Assembly: GCA_007130025.1 (NCBI GenBank)
Contig: SLTF01000069.1
Coordinates: 1-13,143, forward strand
DNA: 13,143 nt
Direction of reading: 5' to 3'
From: Spirochaetales bacterium
Lineage (GTDB): Bacteria; Spirochaetota; Spirochaetia; DSM-27196; PWMO01
Numbering within the stretch: position 1 is the first letter of the stretch; the number at the start of each line of letters is the position of its first letter. Shown in pieces: positions 1 to 6,414 of the stretch. Below the pieces are notes generated by a model, which had not been told where the DNA came from, searched no databases, and saw only the letters and a list, made by a program, of their open reading frames with translations. Both the position numbers and the translations under genes were made by a program.

Positions 1-212
1 CCGATGAGGGCGATGGGATTATGCCCTGCGCGCGCGAGATGCACCATGGCGAAGAGTGGGACCATGTGGCCCGCGTGCAGACTCGGTCCGGTAGGATCGA
101 GCCCCACGTAGAAGGTTACCGGGCCGGCATCCGTTGCCGCCTGCAACCCGGCGCGGTCGGTGCACTGCTGCAGAAACCCGCGCCGTTCCAGTACCGAGAG
201 TGCTTGGTTCAC
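1..212 (-). CDS. tyrS: Tyrosyl-tRNA synthetase, N-terminal 70 codons (runs off left edge)
   Basis: Class I synthetase that charges tRNA-Tyr in the cytoplasm. Only the first 70 codons are in the window. Reading from a GTG start, the protein shows the TyrRS N-terminal signature: Y35-V-G-L-D-P-T-G-P-S-L-H-A-G-H49, in which H46-A-G-H49 is the HIGH-type ATP-binding motif and Y35 and D39 lie in the tyrosine-binding strand. The motif position, about residue 46, fits bacterial TyrRS. The GTG start overlaps the glyS stop as GTGA. A GGAGG lies 8 bases upstream (221-225), inside the end of glyS, and supports this start. The rest of the Rossmann fold, the KMSKS loop and the S4 domain lie beyond the edge. 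It is the third synthetase of the gltX-glyS-tyrS unit. Confidence 0.93.
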   Translation of the reverse strand, partial: MNQALSVLERRGFLQQCTDRAGLQAATDAGPVTFYVGLDPTGPSLHAGHMVPLFAMVHLARAGHNPIALI

Positions 213-1561
213 TCCCCCACCCTCCGGTACTCGCGGATTGCCTGCTTGATGCGGATGGTGAGCTCTGCAACCGGGATGCGCACCTGCTCCATGGAGTCAC
301 GGTAGCGCAGCGTCACGGTATTGTTCTCTTTGGTTTCATAGTCGATGGTGATGCAGTATGGGGTACCGATCTCATCCTGCCGGCGGTATCGCCGCCCAAT
401 GGCGCCGCTCTGGTCGTAGAAGGTGGTGAAGTCTTCTCGCAGCTCTCGCTCGATATCGCGGGCGAGCTCGGCGAGGCCGTCTTTCTTGACGAGCGGGAAC
501 ACTCCCACGGTGATCGGTGCCAGTTCGGGGTGGAAGCGCAGTACGGTGCGCACGTCATCTTCAGCGATGGTCTCTTCTTCGTACGCATCAGAGAGCACCA
601 TGAGCACACTGCGCGTCAGCCCGGCTGAGGTCTCGATAATGTAGGGCAGATAGCGTTCCTTGGTCAGGTCATCGAGGTAACTCAGATCCTTGCCGGCGAA
701 CTCGCTGTGCCGAGAGAGGTCGAAGTCGGTGCGGTTGTGGATGCCTTCCAGCTCCTGCCACCCAAACGGGAATAGAAACTGAATATCAAACGCGTCCTTC
801 GCGTAGTGGGCAAGCTCGTCGGGCCCGTGCTGGGAGAAGCGCAGCCGGTCCATCCTGATACCCATCTTGCGGTAATAGTTGATCCGCTGCTCCTTCCAGT
901 ACTCGAACCACTTTTCGTCTTCGCTTGGGTGAACAAAAAACTGCATCTCCATCTGCTCGAACTCGCAGGTTCGAAAGATGAAGTTCTTGGTGACGATCTC
1001 ATTTCGAAACGCCTTGCCAACCTGGGCAATCCCAAACGGGATCCGCACGCGGGATGTCTGCAGCACGTTCTTGTAGTTGACGTAAATTCCCTGCGCGGTC
1101 TCGGGCCGCAGGTAGACCACGGAACTTGACTCCTGGACCGGCCCGAGGTGGGTCTTGAACATCAGGTTAAACTGCTTGGGCTCAGAGAGCGGGTTCCCCG
1201 CCGGGCTGGTTTTGGTGCGCTGATTCTCTTCGGGGAGATGATCCCAGCGAAAGCGCTCGTTGGTCACGGTATCCTCAACCATGAGATCCGAGAAGCTGTC
1301 CACATGGCCGGACGCTTCCCATACCCGCGGATGCATCATGATGGCAGCGTCAAGGCCAACGATGTCGTCGTGCAGCTGCGTCATCTCACGCCACCAGAAC
1401 CGTTGAATGCGATTCTTGAGCTCCACGCCAAGCGGGCCGTAGTCCCAGGCGGATGAGAGACCACCGTAGATATCTGAAGACTGAAAGACAAACCCTCGAC
1501 GTTTGCAGAGGGAGACGATGGTTTCCATCGTGCCGGAGCTGGTTGCTGGTTGATCACTCAT
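209..1561 (-). CDS. glyS: Glycyl-tRNA synthetase, alpha2 (homodimeric) type
   Basis: Attaches glycine to tRNA-Gly. At 450 aa this is the homodimeric, archaeal/eukaryal-like class II enzyme also found in many bacteria, not the alpha2beta2 GlyQ+GlyS enzyme of E. coli. Visible motifs are the N-terminal segment with S-S-D-I-Y-G-G (28-34) and W-D-Y-G-P-L-G (39-45); R-P-E-T-A-Q-G (152-158), typical of this family; motif 2 with F-R-N-E (185-188) followed by C-E-F-E-Q-M-E (199-205); N-R-T-D-F-D-L (276-282); motif 3 around E-T-S-A-G-L-T-R (310-317); and a C-terminal anticodon-binding domain from about 348 to 440. The start codon shares its A with the gltX stop (TAATG), and a weak AAGGTGG lies 5 bases upstream, so translation is probably coupled to gltX. 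The stop overlaps the tyrS GTG. All catalytic motifs look intact. Gene naming varies: glyS, glyQS or grs1. Confidence 0.96.
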   Translation of the reverse strand: MSDQPATSSGTMETIVSLCKRRGFVFQSSDIYGGLSSAWDYGPLGVELKNRIQRFWWREMTQLHDDIVGLDAAIMMHPRVWEASGHVDSFSDLMVEDTVTNERFRWDHLPEENQRTKTSPAGNPLSEPKQFNLMFKTHLGPVQESSSVVYLRPETAQGIYVNYKNVLQTSRVRIPFGIAQVGKAFRNEIVTKNFIFRTCEFEQMEMQFFVHPSEDEKWFEYWKEQRINYYRKMGIRMDRLRFSQHGPDELAHYAKDAFDIQFLFPFGWQELEGIHNRTDFDLSRHSEFAGKDLSYLDDLTKERYLPYIIETSAGLTRSVLMVLSDAYEEETIAEDDVRTVLRFHPELAPITVGVFPLVKKDGLAELARDIERELREDFTTFYDQSGAIGRRYRRQDEIGTPYCITIDYETKENNTVTLRYRDSMEQVRIPVAELTIRIKQAIREYRRVGE

Positions 1562-3033
1562 TACTTTCCACCTTCTGTTCGCAAGAGTTGCAATACGGTA
1601 TCGATTCGTTTCAGCACCCGCGTTTCGCCAAGGAGCCGCATGGATCCAAAGAGCGGAGGCGAGACACGAGACGCAGTGACCGCCATCCGAAGCGGCATCA
1701 ACAGGGAACCCAATTTGAGATCCCGCTCCTCGGCGGCAAGGCGAAATCGTTCCTCGTTTTCTTCGTCGCTGCGGGAGGCAAATCCGCCCACCAGTTCGCG
1801 CCCCAGTTCCAGCAATTGCACCGTCTGTGCCGCGCTGAGGTTTTTGGGGATGAGTTCATCCATCTGGTACGGGAGATCATCGGTAAAGAGGAAGCGCACA
1901 ATGTCAGCCGCTTCGGTCAGGTACTTCATGCGCTCGCGCACAAGGGGGCTCGCACCGTGCAGAATCGCGGCCTCGTTGTCGGTGATTGGGGTGCTCACAA
2001 CGCCGGCGGACTGGAGGATCGGCGTTACAAGCGCTTCGAGTTCTTCGTCGCTTTTCTGCCGAATATAGTTTCCGTTGAACCACTCGAGTTTCTTGTAGTC
2101 GAAGACCGCCGGCGCCTTATTGATCTTCTGTGGATCAAACAGCTGCTCCAGTTCGCCAACGGTGAAGAACTCGCGCTTGTCGTCGTAGGCCCATCCAAGC
2201 AGGCTCACGTAGTTGATCAACGCTTCAGGGAGATAGCCCTGGTTCCGAAACTCGATGACGCTGGTGGAACCGTGCCGTTTGGAGAGCTTCTGTCCATCTT
2301 TTCCCATAACCATTGGAAGATGACAGAAGGCCGGCGGTTCCCATCCAAAGGCGCGATAGAGCTGAACGTGCAGCGGCGCGGATGGAATCCACTCCTGCGC
2401 CCGAAGGATATGGGTGATCTGCATATGGTGGTCGTCGACCACGTTGGCCAGATGATAGGTGGGGAACCCGTCGGATTTCAGAAGCACCGGGTCGGGAGTT
2501 ATGTCTTTGTTCTTTTTCTTGACGCGGCCAAGGATCAGATCTTCGAAGACGGTCTCACCCTCAAGCAGCCCCTTAAACCGAATGACGGGTACCACACCGC
2601 GCGACTGGTAATCCGCAATCTGTTCTGCGGTATAATTCCTGCCGCGCCGATCGTATCCCGCGCCCTTCTCGCCCTGCTCTTCGCGCATCGCCGCGAGTTC
2701 TTCCGGGGTGTCGTAGGCGTAGTAGGCGTTTCCCTGCTCGACGAGTTGTCGTGCGTATCCCTGATAGAGCTCGAGCCGCTGCGACTGAAAATAGGGCGCG
2801 TGAGGGCCATCAACCCCGGGACCTTCATCCCAGCTGATTCCGAGCCACGCGAAGGTGTCGTAGATGTCCTGCAGCGCCCGTTCATCGTACCGCTCCCGAT
2901 CGGTGTCCTCCACCCGCAGGATGAAGGTTCCGCCCTGAGACCGGGCAAAGAAGTAGTTAAAAAGCGCCGTACGAACGCCGCCAATGTGTTGAAGCCCCGT
3001 GGGTGACGGGGCGTATCGAACTCGTACACTCAT
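1561..3033 (-). CDS. gltX: Glutamyl-tRNA synthetase
   Basis: Class I enzyme charging tRNA-Glu, and tRNA-Gln as well if the organism uses the GatCAB amidation route (not visible here). Length 490 aa is standard. The N-terminus begins R-Y-A-P-S-P-T-G (6-13) and the HIGH motif is H-I-G-G (16-19). L-R-V-E-D-T-D (39-45) binds glutamate, and the KMSKS equivalent is K-L-S-K-R-H-G (249-255). The segment L-R-A-Q-E-W (210-215) replaces the more usual I-R-G-E-E-W. The alpha-helical anticodon-binding region fills about 320-490. The start is firm because the conserved core begins six residues later. No Shine-Dalgarno sequence precedes it, and a strong promoter ends only 12 bases upstream, so the mRNA from that promoter would be nearly leaderless. 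The stop TAA overlaps the glyS ATG. alaA ends 57 bases upstream on the same strand, so read-through from alaA is also possible. Confidence 0.97.
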   Translation of the reverse strand: MSVRVRYAPSPTGLQHIGGVRTALFNYFFARSQGGTFILRVEDTDRERYDERALQDIYDTFAWLGISWDEGPGVDGPHAPYFQSQRLELYQGYARQLVEQGNAYYAYDTPEELAAMREEQGEKGAGYDRRGRNYTAEQIADYQSRGVVPVIRFKGLLEGETVFEDLILGRVKKKNKDITPDPVLLKSDGFPTYHLANVVDDHHMQITHILRAQEWIPSAPLHVQLYRAFGWEPPAFCHLPMVMGKDGQKLSKRHGSTSVIEFRNQGYLPEALINYVSLLGWAYDDKREFFTVGELEQLFDPQKINKAPAVFDYKKLEWFNGNYIRQKSDEELEALVTPILQSAGVVSTPITDNEAAILHGASPLVRERMKYLTEAADIVRFLFTDDLPYQMDELIPKNLSAAQTVQLLELGRELVGGFASRSDEENEERFRLAAEERDLKLGSLLMPLRMAVTASRVSPPLFGSMRLLGETRVLKRIDTVLQLLRTEGGK

Positions 3034-3045
3034 GATCGTGGCCCG

Positions 3046-3074
3046 ATTATACGGATGCCCCCGCGCGGGGTCAA
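3046..3074 (-). promoter_or_regulatory. Sigma70-type promoter of gltX-glyS-tyrS
   Basis: On the minus strand, TTGACC (3069-3074) and a perfect TATAAT (3046-3051) are separated by exactly 17 bases, matching 11 of 12 consensus positions. The expected start site, about 7 bases past the -10, is an A near 3039, leaving roughly 5 bases before the gltX ATG (3033). Seen directly: the boxes and the spacing. Inferred: the start site and the leaderless-type transcript. Confidence 0.8.
3059..3070. repeat. 12-bp perfect palindrome in the gltX promoter spacer
   Basis: CCCCGCGCGGGG is fully self-complementary. It lies between the -35 and -10 boxes of the gltX promoter and overlaps the last two bases of the -35. 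It could be an operator. It could also be a remnant stem behind alaA, but there is no T-run on the minus strand after it, so I do not call a terminator. Confidence 0.6.
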
Positions 3075-3090
3075 CAACGCGCTGACTGAC

Positions 3091-4314
3091 TTACTGCTGA
3101 TACCAGGAGAGAAAGTCCGCAAGCCGATCGACTGCGTCGGAGAGCACCTCAACAGGAGGCAGAAACACTAACCGAAGATGGTTGCGATCCATGCAGTTGA
3201 ACCCGGTGCCCTGCACCAGAAGTATCTTCTTCTCCCGCAGGAGATCGAGTACCAGCTGTTGATCGTTCTGGATGGCAAACCGTTTGGGATCCAGGCAGGG
3301 GAAGAGGTAGAGCGCACCCTTCGGTTTCACACAGCTCACTCCGGGAATGGCGTTGAGCTTCTCCCAGGCCATGTCCCGCTGCTGATAGAGCCGTCCACCG
3401 GGTCGCACCAGATCTTCAATGCTCTGGTAGCCGCCGAGCGCCGCCTGCACCGCGAGTTGCGCCGGTACGTTGCTGCAGAGCCGCATGTTGGACAGGATAT
3501 CCAGCCCTTCACGATAGTCGGTTCCCAGGTTCTTGCGCCCCGAAAGCACCATCCATCCGGCACGGAACCCCGCGGCGCGATAGCTCTTGGACAGCCCGTT
3601 AAAGGTCACGCAAAAGACGTCGTTGCAGATGGTGGCAAGCGAGGTGTGGCGGGCATCGTCGTAGACGATCTTCTCGTATATCTCGTCGCCAAAAATGATC
3701 AGCCCATGCTCCGCGGCGAGTCGGTGAATGCCCTCCAGCACGTCAACAGGATAGACGGCGCCGGTGGGGTTATTGGGGTTGATCACCACAATCGCCCGCG
3801 TCCGCGGCCCGATCTTTTTTTCGATGTCGTGGAGATCCGGCGTCCAATCCGCCGCCTCATCGCAGACGTAGTGAACCGCCCGGCCGCCGCAGAGATTCAC
3901 CGCCGCGGACCACAACGGGTAGTCCGGCGAAGGAATCAGCACTTCGTCGCCGTTGTTGAGCAGGGCCTGCATGGACATGACGATCAGCTCACTGACGCCG
4001 TTTCCAATGTAGATATCCTCGATGTCGACATCGAGGACCCGCTTCTGCTGATAGTTCTGCATCACGGCCTTTCGCGCAGAGAAGAGCCCTTTGCTCTCAC
4101 AGTACCCCTGCGCGTCGCGGAGATTCACGATGACATCGTGCAGCAGCTCGTCCGGAGCATCAAAGCCAAACGGCGCAGGGTTCCCGATGTTGAGTTTGAG
4201 GATCTTGAATCCCTCTTCCTCGAGTCGCTGTGCCTCGGTCAAAACCGGCCCTCGAATATCGTACAGAACCCCGGCCAGCTTTTCAGATTTGAGATAGTGT
4301 GGACCCACCGACAT
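3091..4314 (-). CDS. alaA: Glutamate-pyruvate aminotransferase AlaA (fold-type I PLP enzyme)
   Basis: Transfers the amino group from glutamate to pyruvate, making alanine and 2-oxoglutarate in the cytoplasm. The 407-aa protein closely resembles E. coli AlaA (YfbQ) as I remember it, for example D-I-R-G-P-V-L (19-25), L-N-I-G-N-P-A-P-F-G-F-D-A-P-D-E (41-56) and I-Y-I-G-N-G-V-S-E-L-I-V (101-112). PLP-site residues are present: N-P-N-N-P-T-G (179-185), D210 with Y213, the Schiff-base lysine K243 in N-G-L-S-K-S-Y-R, and the carboxylate-binding R381 in H-L-R-L-V. The start is supported by GGAGG at 4325-4329, 10 bases upstream. The membrane-protein gene ends 45 bases upstream on the same strand, so the two are probably co-transcribed. 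A 22-bp perfect palindrome lies inside the coding region at 4016-4037. Confidence 0.95.
   Translation of the reverse strand: MSVGPHYLKSEKLAGVLYDIRGPVLTEAQRLEEEGFKILKLNIGNPAPFGFDAPDELLHDVIVNLRDAQGYCESKGLFSARKAVMQNYQQKRVLDVDIEDIYIGNGVSELIVMSMQALLNNGDEVLIPSPDYPLWSAAVNLCGGRAVHYVCDEAADWTPDLHDIEKKIGPRTRAIVVINPNNPTGAVYPVDVLEGIHRLAAEHGLIIFGDEIYEKIVYDDARHTSLATICNDVFCVTFNGLSKSYRAAGFRAGWMVLSGRKNLGTDYREGLDILSNMRLCSNVPAQLAVQAALGGYQSIEDLVRPGGRLYQQRDMAWEKLNAIPGVSCVKPKGALYLFPCLDPKRFAIQNDQQLVLDLLREKKILLVQGTGFNCMDRNHLRLVFLPPVEVLSDAVDRLADFLSWYQQ
4016..4037. repeat. 22-bp perfect palindrome inside alaA
   Basis: The half-site TCCTCGATGTC (4016-4026) is followed immediately by its exact reverse complement (4027-4037), with no spacer. 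It encodes the V-L-D-V-D-I-E-D segment of AlaA (about residues 92-99). Symmetry stops at 4015/4038. Function unknown; it may only reflect codon choice around alternating Asp/Val/Ile/Glu codons. Confidence 0.85.
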
Positions 4315-4324
4315 AGAATACGAA

Positions 4325-4329
4325 CCTCC
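4325..4329 (-). promoter_or_regulatory. Ribosome binding site of alaA
   Basis: GGAGG on the minus strand, 10 bases before the ATG at 4314. It fixes the alaA start and shows that alaA is translated independently of the membrane-protein gene that ends 45 bases upstream. Confidence 0.75.
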
Positions 4330-4359
4330 GTGAGAGACGTGTTGGGATGAGCGAGAGTA

Positions 4360-5178
4360 TCAGGCGGCCTGGTTGCCGGCGTCGAAGATCCACAACGACG
4401 CGTCATTGACCAGCTTCTGAAGCACAACCACCTGAAGGTTGGAACGGTTTTTCTCGATCTCTTTCTGCCACTGGGCGTCACTGAAGCGCGCACGCAGCGC
4501 CTTCTTTCCTTCCAGAACCGCGTTCTTGACGTCTTGATCACGCGGGACCATCGCATCAAGCAGATAGAAAGAGAGCGCCTTCAGCAGCGAGTTTCGCGTT
4601 TGCGACGGCACCGCCATGAGGACGTCGCGTGCCTCATCGGCGCGCCGCTGCAACAGGAGGGAGAAGGCGTAGCCCCACTCGATCCAGGGCCGATCGGTGC
4701 ACCGTGGATCGTTTTTGAGTTCGCCGTAGTATCGCTCGAGATCCGCATGATCGTTCATCAGAAGATGCGGAACGCCAAACGGCAAGGCAAAGAGCGGAAT
4801 CATGTCGGGACGGTGCTCGCGAAAGTGTTCCTCAAGCTTCAAGATCCGCGAGGGCTCGGAAACCAGGATATAACTGTTGATCAGGAGTTGGACGTGCTGC
4901 TTGCGGAATCGTCGTTGCGTATAGATCCGCTCCTCAAGGTGACCGATCAGGCCTCTCCAGTTCTCCGTCTCGAGCAAACCGAACATCTTCCAGTTTACGG
5001 CGAAATAGGTGTTGAGCCCGCCGATGATTACCAGGAAAATCGCCGCAAGCGGCCAGTTTGTGGCCCAGAAGGTCCTGCTGTACTCCCACCCAAGGAAAAA
5101 GACGGGGATCAGAAACACAAAAAGAAACGATAGGAGAACGATTCCGTTGAACAGCACGAAAATGAGCTTAAATTTCAT
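4360..5178 (-). CDS. Uncharacterised membrane protein with two N-terminal TM helices
   Basis: I do not recognise a named family. The 272-aa protein begins with a hydrophobic helix (about 5-30), then a short loop (W31-W42), then a second hydrophobic helix (about 43-61). Basic residues at K2 and K4 and the Arg/Lys-rich stretch after helix 2 (R84-K93) suggest both ends face the cytoplasm. The rest (62-272) is soluble, charged and probably mostly helical. Segments such as I-E-W-G-Y-A-F-S-L-L-L (166-176) followed by A-D-E-A-R-D-V-L (180-187) look faintly TPR-like, but I cannot assign repeats. The ATG has AGGAGA 7 bases upstream (5186-5191). The gene is divergent from the HD-GYP-like gene and lies just ahead of alaA on the same strand. 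The sequence shows no enzyme motif, so the role is unknown; membrane anchoring of a helical domain is the only safe inference. Confidence 0.85.
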   Translation of the reverse strand: MKFKLIFVLFNGIVLLSFLFVFLIPVFFLGWEYSRTFWATNWPLAAIFLVIIGGLNTYFAVNWKMFGLLETENWRGLIGHLEERIYTQRRFRKQHVQLLINSYILVSEPSRILKLEEHFREHRPDMIPLFALPFGVPHLLMNDHADLERYYGELKNDPRCTDRPWIEWGYAFSLLLQRRADEARDVLMAVPSQTRNSLLKALSFYLLDAMVPRDQDVKNAVLEGKKALRARFSDAQWQKEIEKNRSNLQVVVLQKLVNDASLWIFDAGNQAA

Positions 5179-5196
5179 CAGATTTTCTCCTATAAT
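5168..5196 (+). promoter_or_regulatory. Candidate promoter of the HD-GYP-like/kinase pair
   Basis: A perfect TATAAT lies at 5191-5196. The best -35 at 17-base spacing is the weak TTAAAT (5168-5173), which lies inside the start of the divergent membrane-protein gene. The predicted transcript starts near 5203 and has a leader of about 35 bases before the ATG at 5238. The -10 is strong and the -35 poor, so an activator may be needed. Confidence 0.5.
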
Positions 5197-5203
5197 TAAA
5201 ACA

Positions 5204-5233
5204 AGTGTAACGAATCCGTCGTAACCGGGTCAA
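5204..5233 (-). promoter_or_regulatory. Candidate promoter of the membrane-protein/alaA unit
   Basis: On the minus strand, TTGACC (5228-5233) and TACACT (5204-5209) are 18 bases apart. The match is good at the -35 and moderate at the -10. Together with the plus-strand TATAAT at 5191-5196 it makes a compact face-to-face divergent promoter region of 59 bases. Confidence 0.5.
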
Positions 5234-5237
5234 CGGG

Positions 5238-6401
5238 ATGGCAACCATGAACAGCGTGTCGGTGCGTACCATCGAACCGAATAAGTACTTCTCCGCTCCA
5301 ACCTTTCTCGATCAGAAGTATATTCTGCTCTCTCCGGAAACCCCGTTTTCGCAGGAATTGAAACACCGCCTGATCAAGTGGGGCTTCGAGGAGGTCCGCA
5401 CCACCGGCACGCTTTCGGACACGCCCGCCGATGCCCCGGGTGGCAGTGCGGCTGAGTCGGCGCCGCTGGTGGCGATGGAAGAGAGCGCTCAGGAGACCCA
5501 GGTTCTTCGCGAAGTGCAGAAATTCTATGCCGGGGTGCTCAGCTTCACCGAAAAACTGTTTACCGACTTTGTCACCCGGGGGGACCTCCCCCAGCGGCTG
5601 GTGTCGGAGAAAATCAAGGAGGTGGTGGAGACCGTCCGGGCAAAGCGCAAGTACGTGCTCCGCTTTTCGATCCTGCATAACGTCGACAAGAATTACATCA
5701 TCGAACACTCGGTAAAGACCGCGTTTCTCAGCATTGCAATGGGCATGAGCCTCAAGATGCCACCGCACAAGTTAATCGAACTGGGAACCGCCGCCCTGCT
5801 GCACGAAATCGGCATGATCCGCCTCCCTCCGCAACTGTACATGAGCGACAAAGACCTCAGCCCCCAGGAGCGCAAAGCGCTGACCGCTCACACCCTGCTG
5901 GGCTTCAAGCTGCTGAAGCAGTTCTCCTATCCGCTTTCGGTATGCATTGCCGTTCTCGAGTGTCGCGAGCGCGTGGACGGCACCGGCTATCCGCGCGGAG
6001 TCACCTCAGAGCGGCTCTCCCTATACGCCAAGATCATCGCGGTTGCGGGAAGCTACGCCGCCCTCACCGCTGCCAGACCATTTCGTGACGCGTACGAACC
6101 GCACGAATCGATTCTCCTGCTCTTTCGCGACCGCGGCACCAAGTACGAAGAAGCGGTACTTCGCGCGCTGCTCGTCAATCTCTCCCTCTACCCACTGGGT
6201 ACCTACGTGGAGTTGGCAAACGGCTATCGCGGTCTGGTGGTCGATGCGGTTGACGACAATCCCAAAGCCCCAATCGTGCGAGTCATGACCTCCGCCCAGG
6301 GCGAGCGATACGCCGATCAACCCACCGTCCGTACCACGGACGACCAGTACAAAGTTGTGAGAGCGTTGACGGCTTCCGAGGCCAGAGAGCTCCGCGCCTG
6401 A
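5238..6401 (+). CDS. HD-GYP-like domain protein with degenerate metal site
   Basis: Resembles the HD-GYP class, whose active members hydrolyse cyclic di-GMP. Length 387 aa. The N-terminal region (about 1-135) is not an enzyme domain I know; it includes a low-complexity Ala/Gly/Ser patch (61-86). The HD-GYP-like domain spans about 140-315. H157 is in place and the GYP motif is intact (D247-G-T-G-Y-P252). Several usual metal-binding residues are changed: LLHDIGK reads L-L-H189-E190-I-G-M193, the HHE of HHE..DG reads C242-R243-E244, and the two Asp of the usual VADxxDALT read G271 and A274. H218 is kept. A C-terminal extension (about 318-377), with G-T-Y-V-E-L-A-N-G-Y-R-G-L-V-V, is common behind HD-GYP domains. 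Seen: these substitutions. Inferred: phosphodiesterase activity is lost or altered, so the protein may act as a nucleotide sensor or scaffold. The ATG at 5238 lacks a clear Shine-Dalgarno sequence; the in-frame ATG at 5247 is an alternative. Confidence 0.85.
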   Translation: MATMNSVSVRTIEPNKYFSAPTFLDQKYILLSPETPFSQELKHRLIKWGFEEVRTTGTLSDTPADAPGGSAAESAPLVAMEESAQETQVLREVQKFYAGVLSFTEKLFTDFVTRGDLPQRLVSEKIKEVVETVRAKRKYVLRFSILHNVDKNYIIEHSVKTAFLSIAMGMSLKMPPHKLIELGTAALLHEIGMIRLPPQLYMSDKDLSPQERKALTAHTLLGFKLLKQFSYPLSVCIAVLECRERVDGTGYPRGVTSERLSLYAKIIAVAGSYAALTAARPFRDAYEPHESILLLFRDRGTKYEEAVLRALLVNLSLYPLGTYVELANGYRGLVVDAVDDNPKAPIVRVMTSAQGERYADQPTVRTTDDQYKVVRALTASEARELRA

Positions 6402-6404
6402 TTC

Positions 6405-6410
6405 AGGAGG
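6405..6410 (+). promoter_or_regulatory. Ribosome binding site of the TGS-kinase gene
   Basis: AGGAGG lies only 4 bases before the ATG at 6415, shorter than the usual 5-9. It sits in the 13-base gap behind the HD-GYP-like stop, so the two genes are almost certainly one transcript. Confidence 0.7.
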
Positions 6411-6414
6411 AAGA

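Noticed and set aside
1453..3006. 517-codon open frame on the plus strand opposite gltX
   Set aside because: It is antisense to an unmistakable GluRS. It reads as a high-GC shadow with no recognisable domain, and it starts inside glyS with no ribosome-binding site.
3054..3074. Rho-independent terminator behind alaA
   Set aside because: The GC-rich palindrome is not followed by a T-run on the minus strand, and it overlaps a near-perfect promoter.
3178..4350. 390-codon open frame on the plus strand opposite alaA
   Set aside because: It lies opposite a full-length, well conserved AlaA. Its composition (many His, Arg, Val) is typical of reverse-frame translation.
5238..6401. Calling the HD-GYP-like protein an active c-di-GMP phosphodiesterase
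   Set aside because: The HD, HH and distal Asp positions are substituted, so activity cannot be claimed from the family match.
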